Below, piece by piece: positions 35,995 to 43,782 of a stretch of 64,000 nucleotides of DNA. The stretch is taken from assembly GCF_003112775.1 (NCBI RefSeq), contig NZ_BFCH01000036.1:248001-312000 (forward strand). Reading direction: 5' to 3'. Made by a program: the position numbers and the translations under genes. Within the stretch, counting starts at the first letter, position 1. Each line of letters starts with the position of its first letter. The notes under the pieces are model-generated. The model was not told the DNA's origin. It did not search any database and saw only the letters and a list, made by a program, of their open reading frames with translations. The stretch is from Mycobacterium montefiorense (GTDB lineage Bacteria; Actinomycetota; Actinomycetes; Mycobacteriales; Mycobacteriaceae).

Positions 35995-36729
35995 ATGGGT
36001 ATTCAATCGGAATCAGTCGATTCTCGGCCGGTGCTGTTCTTTGTTCACGGGGCCTTTTTTGGCGCGTGGAGTTGGGACGCGGTGCGACAGGATCTGTCGG
36101 CCCGGGGCTGGAGGTCGCAAACCGTCGACCTGCCCAGCGTGGCGGACCGAGGAAGCGCGCGTCTTGCGCTGTTTGACGACGCCACGCTGGTCCGTCGGCG
36201 CATCAAGGAGATCGCCGGTCCCGTAGTGGTTGTCGCCCATTCGTACGGCGGCGTGGTGGTGACTCAGGCCGCTGCCGGGTTGCCGAATGTTCGACACCTG
36301 ATTTATGTCTGCGGTTTTCAGCTTGACGTTGGAGAATCCTTGCTCGGTGTCACCGGTAAGGCACCCGACTGGTGGAATATCGAAGGTGACATTTTGACCG
36401 TGCACGACCCGCGTGCGGTCTTCCTTCACGATGTTCCGCAGGGCGTCGCGCTTCAGGCGGTTGCCCGGCTGAAGCCCTTGACCCTGTCCGCCACCACCCA
36501 GAAATTGACTATCGCTGCCTGGCATAGGATTTCGTCGACGTACATCGCGGCTGACGAGGACAAGGCTATTCCCCTTGCAGGTCAGGGCTTCCTGGCGAGA
36601 CGAGCCGCCTACGTTCGTCATTTGCCGTCGGGCCACTTGCCTCTCCTCTCTATGCCCTCTGCGCTGGCAGACCTGATCGTTGAGGCAGCTGACGCCACTA
36701 CCAAGTCGGAAAAATCAAATCTGATCTGA
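35995..36729 (+). CDS. Alpha/beta hydrolase
   Basis: A 244-residue protein. PVLFFVHGAFFGAWSWDAV gives the oxyanion HG motif, VVVVAHSYGGVVVTQAAA the nucleophile elbow (AHSYGG), and HLPSGHLPLLSMPSALADLI the catalytic histidine. Its closest type is the EstA/salicylate-esterase-like group seen in actinobacteria and plants (HNL/SABP2-like length). GC content and codon choice (TTT, ATT, GTT use) are visibly lower-GC than neighbours, suggesting acquisition. The divergent HxlR gene probably regulates it. Confidence 0.86.
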   Translation: MGIQSESVDSRPVLFFVHGAFFGAWSWDAVRQDLSARGWRSQTVDLPSVADRGSARLALFDDATLVRRRIKEIAGPVVVVAHSYGGVVVTQAAAGLPNVRHLIYVCGFQLDVGESLLGVTGKAPDWWNIEGDILTVHDPRAVFLHDVPQGVALQAVARLKPLTLSATTQKLTIAAWHRISSTYIAADEDKAIPLAGQGFLARRAAYVRHLPSGHLPLLSMPSALADLIVEAADATTKSEKSNLI

Positions 36730-36801
36730 AGCAATTTTGAGTTTCACGACCGATCGGATTTCCATGCCAATCAAAAGGATTTGCGATTGCGGCGTCGAGG
36801 G

Positions 36802-37914
36802 TCAACTCGATAGGAGCTTTCGATCCCAGGTGCTGCCGTCCACCCGGGGAAATGCTGCAGGGTGCTCGGCCCGCCACACTTCCGATCGGCCTGAGTATTT
36901 CGGCTCGGCTGGTTGGGGCTGTTGCTGAATCCGGTCGAAAGCGTCGAGGTCGCGCACCGGCACGACCGCTGCCAGCATGAAACCCCTTAGGGCCCTGAGG
37001 AAGTTGCCGGCAGTGCGGTGGGTCGCCGGCCCCGTCGCGTAGCGGCGAGCGATCGTCAGGAAGTCCTCGGGCTCGACACCGGCGACGTCATGCACATGCG
37101 TCGTCACGCCTCCTACCTCCCACGAGCCGAGGGCTTGCTCGACGAGGTAATGGCGCAGGCTGGTCTGCAGGTACATGCTCAGGCCGAGTTTCTTGGCGCG
37201 CAGACCCACCGCTCGCATATACCTGTCAGGAGTCACGTCGATGTGGCGTACGCGTCGGCCGAGCGCTTCGCCGATCGCGTCAGCTATCTCTTGTCCTGTC
37301 ATGAGTTTTGGTCCAGTCGGACGATATGCGTGGCCGTCATGACGATGGGGGTCGAGCAGTGCACCGACCGCTACCCGCGCGATGTCTTCGTTGGAGGGGG
37401 GCGCGTTGCGACCAAGGCCGGTCGGCGTCGGAAATATTCCGAGCTGGGCGGCCATCGGGACTTGCGTCAGATAGTTGTCGGCGAAGTAGCCCGGATCGAC
37501 TGCCACATGGGCGGTGTCAGGCAATAGCTCAAATAGCTTGTCGGTCAACCAGGCGTGCCGGGTCAGCAGCGATGGGTGCTCTGGACTGGCCGCCCATTGG
37601 CCCATTGCCACAACGGCTTCTACACCATTGCGCCGTGCGGCCACAGCGAAGGCGACGGCGCTGTCTAGCGCGTGGGGATGGAAGGGAGCGTTGAAGAATA
37701 GTCGGTCGACTCCGTCCATCGCGGCCGCAACCTGCTGGATATCCATCATGTCCGCGACGACAATTTCAGCTCCCAGGTCCTTTAACCGGGCGCTTCGCGC
37801 GTCCTCATGATGAACCATGGCCGTAGTGGGCATGCCCTTCTCGAGTAGTTGGGCGACGACGGCGCGGCCGATCTTGCCGGTAGCGGCGGTGACCAATATG
37901 CGGTTGTTAGTCAT
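36802..37914 (-). CDS. NmrA-like NAD(P)-binding reductase
   Basis: ATG 37914 follows AGGAGATCCC and gives 370 residues: MTNNRILVTAATGKIGRAVVAQLLEKG has the GxxGxxG motif of atypical SDR (NmrA/NAD(P)H-azoreductase-like) proteins. They lack the YxxxK dyad and act as reductases or redox sensors. The N-terminal 290 residues look like the family; the last 80 (DFLTIARRYATGPATHRTAGNFLRALRGF onwards) are an extension. A degraded SDR fragment directly upstream overlaps its start. The 72 bases between this gene and the hydrolase stop show no hairpin. Confidence 0.83.
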   Translation of the reverse strand: MTNNRILVTAATGKIGRAVVAQLLEKGMPTTAMVHHEDARSARLKDLGAEIVVADMMDIQQVAAAMDGVDRLFFNAPFHPHALDSAVAFAVAARRNGVEAVVAMGQWAASPEHPSLLTRHAWLTDKLFELLPDTAHVAVDPGYFADNYLTQVPMAAQLGIFPTPTGLGRNAPPSNEDIARVAVGALLDPHRHDGHAYRPTGPKLMTGQEIADAIGEALGRRVRHIDVTPDRYMRAVGLRAKKLGLSMYLQTSLRHYLVEQALGSWEVGGVTTHVHDVAGVEPEDFLTIARRYATGPATHRTAGNFLRALRGFMLAAVVPVRDLDAFDRIQQQPQPAEPKYSGRSEVWRAEHPAAFPRVDGSTWDRKLLSS

Positions 37915-38079
37915 GGGATCTCCTAATTGCGATGGTGTCGACGGTCTCCTTGGGCGCCTCGGTGTTGCGCCCGAGCCCAATGACGTTGTCGCCGCGCCGC
38001 AACGCAGCGTAGGTCAGCGACAGGCCATGCCTGAGGTCGCGCCAGTGATGAGCCAAGCGCGGCGAGGCGTGTTTGTCAT
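37907..38079 (-). pseudogene. Remnant of a short-chain dehydrogenase N-terminus
   Basis: From ATG 38079 the frame reads MTNTPRRAWLITGATSG, then MACR and a stop. Skipping the two bases AT at 38027-38028 continues as GLSLTYAALRRGDNVIGLGRNTEA, which completes a standard Rossmann beta-alpha-beta with the TGATSGxG motif. The shifted frame then runs APKETVDTIAIRRSHD and stops at 37907 inside the NmrA-like gene. Only about 55 residues of a 250-residue enzyme remain, so this is a truncated and frameshifted relic, probably cut when the NmrA-like gene or its segment arrived. Confidence 0.72.
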
Positions 38080-38233
38080 GTGATCAGCATAAGCATGTAG
38101 ACGATAACGTGTCAACGTAACCATCTCAAAATGTTAGCTACATAGTAGGCTTGAAGATAACCAACGGCCGGACTGCTTGGCTTCTGTCGTACAGTTGACC
38201 GTCCGCGGAAGACGAGGTCGAGGAGGGTGCGAG

Positions 38234-38809
38234 ATGGCCGTAGCCGACGACTCGTTCCCGGCGGATACCAGCGCCTCGCTGGTGTTGGCGTTCGTCAACA
38301 CCCACGACCATCAAGGTCGCTTTCCTGATCGCTTGTCAGGAGTGCCGGGCCTGGAGGGATGGCTGAGTTCGCTGGTCCCGCCGGTAGTCGACGACACCGT
38401 CGGCTCTGTCGATGCCGTCGAAGCCCGCGATATCCGCGACGCCTTGATCACCGTGCTGCTGTGGCACGGCGACGCCGACAACATCACCGATGATGAGATC
38501 GCCGGTGCGCGGCGCGCGCTCAACCGAGCGGCACTGCGGTATCCGCTGCGAGCCCGGTTCACCGATAACGGTGTTGCACTGGTCTCCGACCAGCCTGCGC
38601 TGGCCGGGGTCCTAGGCTCTGTCCTGGCCGAAGTTGCCGCACTGTCGCAGTCGGGAAGCTGGGCAAAGGTAAAGGCCTGCAGGAACTGCCATCACGGATT
38701 CGTCGACAGCAGTCGCAACCTCTCGGCGACGTTCTGCAGCAACCAGTGCAAATCACAAGCCGGAATGCGCGCCTACCGAAGCCGACAACGCGACGCCGTC
38801 GACGACTGA
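38234..38809 (+). CDS. CGNR zinc-finger (ABATE-domain) protein
   Basis: ATG 38234 follows GAGGAGGGTGCGAG and gives 191 residues. The N-terminal ABATE-type domain begins ASLVLAFVNTHDHQGRFPDRL; the C-terminal KACRNCHHGFVDSSRNLSATFCSNQCKSQAGMRAYRSRQR is a CGNR zinc finger with four cysteine ligands, followed by basic residues for nucleic-acid binding. Such proteins are thought to be transcription regulators in actinobacteria, often of stress or detoxification genes. It faces away from the NmrA-like gene across 320 bases that include the SDR remnant. Confidence 0.87.
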   Translation: MAVADDSFPADTSASLVLAFVNTHDHQGRFPDRLSGVPGLEGWLSSLVPPVVDDTVGSVDAVEARDIRDALITVLLWHGDADNITDDEIAGARRALNRAALRYPLRARFTDNGVALVSDQPALAGVLGSVLAEVAALSQSGSWAKVKACRNCHHGFVDSSRNLSATFCSNQCKSQAGMRAYRSRQRDAVDD

Positions 38810-38851
38810 CCGGCGACCTCGCCAGCGGCGGGGTGTGTCGCACCTGGCCAC

Positions 38852-39856
38852 TCAACTGCCGTCGATTGCCGCGACGATCTTTCCGAGGACTTTTCGTTCC
38901 CCAAGGCGCGTGAGCGCTTTGGGGATGTCGTTGAACGACACGGTTTCACCGACCATGTGCCGGAGAGCACCGGTGTCGATCAATTCCTCGAGGCCGCGCA
39001 GGATCCCTTCGAGATGCGCGCGGCTGTAGCCCGCCGCGAGCACACCAACCAGGGTCGTATTCGTCATGACCATCATCGGGACGTCGGGGGTTGGCCAGGT
39101 GCCGCTGGCGAAGCCGACGGCCAGATGCCGGCCGTCGCGGGCCAGGGCGCCCATCGCCGCGGTGCCCTGCGCACCGCCGACGGGATCGAAGACCACATCG
39201 AGGCCGGCCCAGTCCGTCGCTTCGCGCAGCGCGTGCGCGAGTGGTGTTCCGTCAGAAGCGGTTTCGCCGTGGGCGACGACAACGTGGTCGGCGCCCAAGG
39301 ACCGACAGAATTCTGCTCTCTGCTGGTCGCTGACGACGGCGAGTACCCGTGCGCCTCGAGCCTTCCCGAGTTGGACCGCCGCGATTCCACTGCCGCCCGC
39401 GGCGCCGAGCACCGCCAGGCGTTCGCCCGCTTCGAGTCCGCCGCGATCGATCAGGCCGATCCATGCTGTCATGTTGGGGATCCAAAATCCCGCCGCGGCG
39501 GAGTCGTCCATCCCGGCGGGAGCCGGGAACACGGTGCTCGCGTGGGCGAGGGCTTCGGCGGCGAAGGATCCGTTGCCACTGACGAGGTCACTGACACCCA
39601 GCACGCGGGTGCCGATTGCGATGTCGACGCCCGGTCCGACCGCGGTGACGGCGCCGACCAATTCCTGCCCGGGTGTAAACGGTAGCGGGGGAGTCAACGG
39701 GTAGCTGCCCCGACACATCAGCACATCGGGTAGTCCGAGGCCCGCCGCCGCGACGCGGATTCGTACTTGCTCGGCGCCCGGGCTCGGCAGATCCCGGTCT
39801 ACTTCGCGCAAAACATCGGTCGGCTCACCGATTCCGTGGACCTGCCAAGCTTTCAC
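38852..39856 (-). CDS. Quinone oxidoreductase / zinc-free MDR dehydrogenase
   Basis: A 334-residue medium-chain reductase. The N-terminal GroES-like domain contains GLPDVLMCRGSYPLTPPLPFTPGQELVGAV; the Rossmann domain contains LAVLGAAGGSGIAAVQLGKARGARVLAV and VVFDPVGGAQG. The catalytic-zinc cysteine and histidine of alcohol dehydrogenases are absent, as in NADPH:quinone oxidoreductases. It is convergent with the CGNR gene, and the 166 bases upstream separate it from the aldo-keto reductase on the same strand. Substrate unknown. Confidence 0.87.
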   Translation of the reverse strand: MKAWQVHGIGEPTDVLREVDRDLPSPGAEQVRIRVAAAGLGLPDVLMCRGSYPLTPPLPFTPGQELVGAVTAVGPGVDIAIGTRVLGVSDLVSGNGSFAAEALAHASTVFPAPAGMDDSAAAGFWIPNMTAWIGLIDRGGLEAGERLAVLGAAGGSGIAAVQLGKARGARVLAVVSDQQRAEFCRSLGADHVVVAHGETASDGTPLAHALREATDWAGLDVVFDPVGGAQGTAAMGALARDGRHLAVGFASGTWPTPDVPMMVMTNTTLVGVLAAGYSRAHLEGILRGLEELIDTGALRHMVGETVSFNDIPKALTRLGERKVLGKIVAAIDGS

Positions 39857-40022
39857 GTGACCGCCTAACTCACAGTGTCTGCAGCTGGTCTAGCTTCCGG
39901 CGACGCGCAGACGCTCGCCCGCGAGCTGACCAGAACGAAGGCCGGGATCGCGCCGACGCCCATATCGCATTTTATGAACGCACTCTCGCCACGCGCAGCA
40001 CATTCGACCTATGCGCGCCGCC

Positions 40023-40955
40023 TCAACGACTTATAAATCCCGGAACTCCAGTGTCTGGAACGGAATTGAATCGATGGCGAGTGTCGAGGCGCTCGTTGAT
40101 CTCACGGATCGCACTTTCGGTAAGCGCGGTGACATCGACGTTCTCGCGAATGCGTTGCGGGTTGGCCGACGACGTGAGAACAGCACTTCCACGCTGAATG
40201 CCCCACGCCAGCAACACTTGTGCAGGGGTCTTTTCGAACCGACGGGCCATATCGACGATCAGCGGATCGTCGAGCAGTCGCGGCTCCAACGCATGCCCCA
40301 GCGGTGCGAAGGCCAACATGACGATGCCTTGTGTTTCAAGGAATTCATGCAGTTCCCATTGCGGGTGATAGGGATGTGACTCGACCTGGACGACCGCCGG
40401 CTTGATCCGGGCGTCGTCGATGATCTTTCGGGTGCCTTCAACACTGATATCCGACAAGCCGATCGTTCGGGTAAGTCCCTCGTCGACAAGGGTTTCCATC
40501 GCGCCCCAGGTCTCTTCCAACGTGACTGCGTCGTCGTAGACGACGGCTCCGTGCGCGTCGCGGGGATCCTGGTCGTCGCCGGGTGCGAAGGCGAATGGTG
40601 TGTGCACGAGATAGAGATCAACGGCGTCCAGCCCTAGTCGGTCCAGGCTGGCCTGCAACGCGGGCCTGACTCGTTTGGGCTGGTGGTTGTTGTTCCACAG
40701 CTTCGTGGTCACGAAGAGGTCCTCACGCCGGACCGTTCCCTCGGCGAACAACTCCTTGAGCGCCGCGCCGATTTGCGCTTCGTTGCGATAGCGTTCGGCG
40801 GCGTCGAGGTGGCGGAACCCAACCTCGACCGCGGCCTTAACGGCAGTGCGCGTTTGGTTGGGGTCGGAAAGCAATGTGCCGAACCCGAGTGCCGGAATCT
40901 CGGCACCGTTGTTCAGGGCGAATTTGTGCTGGTTCAGATTTTCAATGGTTTCCAT
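40023..40955 (-). CDS. Aldo/keto reductase
   Basis: A 310-residue TIM-barrel reductase using NADPH: IPALGFGTLLSD, the catalytic Asp/Tyr region GFRHLDAAERYRNEAQIG, the lysine in FVTTKLWNNNHQPKRV, LYLVHTPFAFAPG with the histidine, and VLLAWGIQRGSAVLTSSANPQRIREN for cofactor binding. ATG 40955 follows AAGGAGGTCGAACAAA and lies 14 bases inside the end of the isochorismatase-like gene, so the pair is co-transcribed. The frameshift upstream may lower its translation. Substrate unknown. Confidence 0.9.
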   Translation of the reverse strand: METIENLNQHKFALNNGAEIPALGFGTLLSDPNQTRTAVKAAVEVGFRHLDAAERYRNEAQIGAALKELFAEGTVRREDLFVTTKLWNNNHQPKRVRPALQASLDRLGLDAVDLYLVHTPFAFAPGDDQDPRDAHGAVVYDDAVTLEETWGAMETLVDEGLTRTIGLSDISVEGTRKIIDDARIKPAVVQVESHPYHPQWELHEFLETQGIVMLAFAPLGHALEPRLLDDPLIVDMARRFEKTPAQVLLAWGIQRGSAVLTSSANPQRIRENVDVTALTESAIREINERLDTRHRFNSVPDTGVPGFISR

Positions 40956-41705
40956 TTTGTTCGACCTCCTTGTTGGTCAAAAGATATTCGGTGACAACAT
41001 GTTTCGTTAGCTGGGTGACCGCCTCGGCGGTGGTCCACACCACGCTGGCGAGGAATCGAAAGTTCACCAGCGCGGCCAGGTAGCCGTCGCCTTCGGGCAG
41101 CCGTGGGCCCGCCGTGGCGTCCTTGACGACTGCCACCTCGAAGCCCTGTTCGATGAGTTCGCGCAGGTGCCCCTCGACACACAGATTGGCCGCCATTCCT
41201 GCCAGGACGACCTGGCTGACCCTGCGCTTGCGCAACTGCAGCACCAAGTCGTTGGACTCGGGGCCGACGATTTTGTGCGGAGAGGCGATCACCGTTCGGC
41301 CGTCGTGAATGTGGTGCTGGTAGTCGGGCAGGAAGTCGGCTCCGGACCCGGCGAAGCCGTCCGTTGCGTACGCGTCCCGGCGCCCGAACATGCCGACGTT
41401 GATCATGAATTGTTCGAGCGGATCACCGAACCGCCACTGGCTGTCCGTCGGGGGTAGAAGTAGTGCGGCGACACCGCGACGGTGACACCCGCAAGCTTCG
41501 CGGCTCCGAACAGTTCACCGATGTGCGCGACGGTGTTGTTGTCGCGGACACTCTCACCGAACACCGGCCACGAGACCCCTTCGGGGCTGAGGAAATCAAG
41601 CTGCGGGTCGGTGATGACGAGTGCGGCACGCTGGTGATCGAGCTGGAAGTGGGCGCTTGGCAGCCCTGGGTTCTCCGGTTCGGCGTACCTGGACAAGTCG
41701 GCCAT
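40942..41705 (-). pseudogene. Isochorismatase-like cysteine hydrolase with a 1-base frameshift
   Basis: From ATG 41705 the frame gives MADLSRYAEPENPG, the catalytic aspartate in VITDPQLDFLSPEG and HYFYP, then runs out of frame at a G5 run (41450-41454 on +). Adding one base restores PTDSQWRFGDPLEQFMINVGMFGRRDAYATDGF, and the second frame carries the lysine region SPHKIVGPESNDLVL and the nucleophile in GMAANLCVEGHLREL. With the base added the enzyme is a complete hydrolase of about 254 residues. Either a real frameshift or a homopolymer sequencing error. A TetR-type operator lies 35 bases upstream. Confidence 0.82.
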
Positions 41706-41739
41706 CGAGGTGATCCTTACGCTCGTAGTGCTCTGAGAA

Positions 41740-41757
41740 TAGATGACCAGTCGTCTA
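41740..41757. promoter_or_regulatory. TetR-type operator before the isochorismatase/AKR unit
   Basis: TAGATGACCAGTCGTCTA is an 18-base near-palindrome (arms TAGAYGAC / GTCRTCTA). It shares the pattern TAGNNGACCRGTCGYYTA with a second site at 42399-42416 before the TetR gene, so both are likely bound by that regulator. Confidence 0.7.
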
Positions 41758-41797
41758 TAAATCAAGAGGTGGTGGAGTCTCCCCGATCACACCGGGA

Positions 41798-42388
41798 TCA
41801 GCGCAGAACTGACGGCACGGTGACCGTTTCGAATCGTTCATACGGGGCTCGGCTGCGGGTCACCTTCCCGCGCAGGGCTGCGCCCTCCCACGATTCGATT
41901 AGTAGCGAGGCGAGCTCGGCCGCGTCCAGATCTGCGCGGATGCCATCGGCGCCACGCTGGCCGGAACGCACACACGCCGTCAGGGCCGAGTCCCAACGGT
42001 CGAGAATGCGAACGAGCTCGGCACGAACCTGCTCGCTGCAACCGCCGAGTTCGAGGGACAGATTGCCGACCAGGCAGCCGAGCAGGAAATCGCCCGACTC
42101 GTGTTCATCGGCGAGTGCATGGAAGAAGCGGGTGATTCGTTGCTGCGCCGTGCCGTCCGCGTCAAGCATTGGCAGCAAACGCGTTTCGATGTCGGACCAA
42201 TGGTGGGCGAGGACCGCGGCGGCGAAAGCCTCCTTGCTTGGAAAGTAGGCGTAGAACGAGCCTTTCGGCACACCGGCCGCATCGGTGATGTCTTTGACGC
42301 CACTGGCGGAGAAGCCGCGTGCGTGCACCAGTTCGAGGCCCGCCGCAAGAAGGCGACGGCGCACGTCGGGATTCGGCGGCCGCGGCAT
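41798..42388 (-). CDS. TetR-family repressor
   Basis: A 196-residue regulator. The N-terminal helix-turn-helix is RRRLLAAGLELVHARGFSASGVKDITDAAGVPKGSFYAYFPSKEAFAAAVL, a canonical TetR DNA-binding domain. The C-terminal domain (SLELGGCSEQVRAELVRIL, LASLLIESWEGAALRGKV) resembles the AcuR-like group that senses small electrophiles or aldehydes. It lies 92 bases upstream of the isochorismatase-like gene on the same strand. Matching operator-like palindromes precede both genes, indicating autoregulation plus control of the hydrolase/reductase unit. Confidence 0.9.
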   Translation of the reverse strand: MPRPPNPDVRRRLLAAGLELVHARGFSASGVKDITDAAGVPKGSFYAYFPSKEAFAAAVLAHHWSDIETRLLPMLDADGTAQQRITRFFHALADEHESGDFLLGCLVGNLSLELGGCSEQVRAELVRILDRWDSALTACVRSGQRGADGIRADLDAAELASLLIESWEGAALRGKVTRSRAPYERFETVTVPSVLR

Positions 42389-42398
42389 ACGACAATAG

Positions 42399-42416
42399 TA
42401 GCCGACCGGTCGCTTA
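42399..42416. promoter_or_regulatory. TetR-type operator before the TetR gene
   Basis: TAGCCGACCGGTCGCTTA, with the perfect core CGACCGGTCG, lies 11 bases upstream of the TetR ATG and matches the site at 41740-41757 at 13 of 18 positions, including the whole GACCNGTCG core. Confidence 0.7.
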
Positions 42417-42434
42417 TCTTACCGCCGGCCTGAA

Positions 42435-42605
42435 TTAGCTGCGTGCTCCAGGGCCGTGCACGACCAGTCCCATGCAATTGCTCCGGCACCGGATCCGGTG
42501 GATGATCCGCCCGACCGTGTCTCCCCGCGAGGAGTACTGGTACCAGACCAGGGCATCGGCGAGCCCCTGGCACTTGCGGCATTGTTCGGTTTCACGTTTG
42601 TACAT
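42435..42605 (-). CDS. Small Cys-rich protein
   Basis: ATG 42605 follows ATGGAGGAATCCA, a strong ribosome site, and gives 56 residues: MYKRETEQCRKCQGLADALVW at the start and RIRCRSNCMGLVVHGPGARS at the end. The two pairs CxxC and CxxxC, about 35 residues apart, could bind zinc. It reads into the TetR gene region on the same strand. I do not recognise a family. The strong ribosome site and cysteine spacing support a real gene. Confidence 0.55.
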   Translation of the reverse strand: MYKRETEQCRKCQGLADALVWYQYSSRGDTVGRIIHRIRCRSNCMGLVVHGPGARS

Positions 42606-42868
42606 TGGATTCCTCCATCTCGGGGAGTGGGGGGAATCGTCCAACGTTGGGCGACTTAATTAAAATTACATCAGCATTTTTCGTGCGGTGCTTTCCCGCG
42701 CCAAGAGTTATTTACTTTAAACACTATGCGACATTCCCGCAGCTCAGTCGCAACATAATTGATACATAGCTTGCTGACCGGCTGGCCGAATCTGCGTGGT
42801 TAGTGTCGGACTTATTGTGCGATTCACCTTTTCGATGAGGCAAGCGTCGTATACCTATACTTGACTCC

Positions 42869-43735
42869 GTGGTGGCGGCGAACCTTCCGGAAGGCATTGG
42901 CGAAATCGCCGATTTCTACGACCTGCTGGCCCCGCAGCGCCGCACCGAGGTCGTCGACGTCGGTGCGAATCCGATCGATTCCGAACCGCCTTACACGCCG
43001 ATGCTTGGCGCGGGACTATGTCGTGTGACGGGATTCGAGCCTCAGCATCAACCGCTGCACACGCTGCTGGGACGCCAAGGCCCACACGAGCGTTATCTCC
43101 CGTATGCGGTGGGTGATGGAAATGCGCACACGCTCAACGTATGTCGTGGATCCGGGATGACAAGCCTGTTGGAACCGGACCCGGCGGCGCTGGACGTGTT
43201 CGAGTATCTCAAGCTCCCGGCGGAAGTGGTGCAACGGCTACCCGTGCAAGCCCGCCGACTCGATGACATCGACGAAATTGAACACATCGACTTCCTGAAG
43301 GTCGACGTTCAAGGGGGCGAACTCGCGGTGTTTCAAGGGGGGACAGTCAAACTCGCTGAGACGGTGGCGATCCAGACCGAGGTTTCGTTCGTGAGCCTGT
43401 ACAAGGACCAGCCAACTCTCGGTGACATAGATTCCGAGCTACGTGGTCAGGGATTCGTGCCGCACTGCTTTCCTGCGATCAAGCTGTGGCCGATTGCGCC
43501 GTGCGTGGATCCGCGCCAGCCCGTCAACCAGCTGCTGGAGGCCGACATCGTCTACGTGCGGGACTTCACCCGCGCGGACTCGATGAGCGACGAGCAACTC
43601 AGGCATCTCGCCGTCATCACGCACTACTGCTATCGGTCGTTCGACTTGGCCCTGCGCTGTGTGATGTTGCTGGAGCAGCGGCAAACGGTGGAGGCCGGAA
43701 CTTTGCAGCGCTATCTGGATCTCTTGGCGACCTGA
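42869..43735 (+). CDS. FkbM-type SAM-dependent methyltransferase
   Basis: A 288-residue protein starting at GTG 42869 (or GTG 42872). EVVDVGANPIDSEPPYTPML is motif I, FEPQHQPLHTLLGRQG the acidic ribose contact, and IDFLKVDVQGGELAVFQGG the FkbM LKVDVEG motif. FkbM enzymes O-methylate hydroxyls of sugars or polyketides, and mycobacteria use them on surface glycolipids. No glycosyltransferase or polyketide gene is nearby, so the target is unknown. The 200 bases upstream are AT-rich (TTAATTAAAATTAC), unlike the surroundings. Confidence 0.82.
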   Translation: MVAANLPEGIGEIADFYDLLAPQRRTEVVDVGANPIDSEPPYTPMLGAGLCRVTGFEPQHQPLHTLLGRQGPHERYLPYAVGDGNAHTLNVCRGSGMTSLLEPDPAALDVFEYLKLPAEVVQRLPVQARRLDDIDEIEHIDFLKVDVQGGELAVFQGGTVKLAETVAIQTEVSFVSLYKDQPTLGDIDSELRGQGFVPHCFPAIKLWPIAPCVDPRQPVNQLLEADIVYVRDFTRADSMSDEQLRHLAVITHYCYRSFDLALRCVMLLEQRQTVEAGTLQRYLDLLAT

Positions 43736-43782
43736 TAGCACCCAAGCCAATCGGCGGCTAAATGCTTGACGCTCTTGATATC

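Noticed and set aside
34415..38100. Integrase or phage genes beside tRNA-Tyr
   Set aside because: I looked for an integrase, excisionase or phage structural gene near the tRNA and saw none. The case for an island rests only on gene order and composition.
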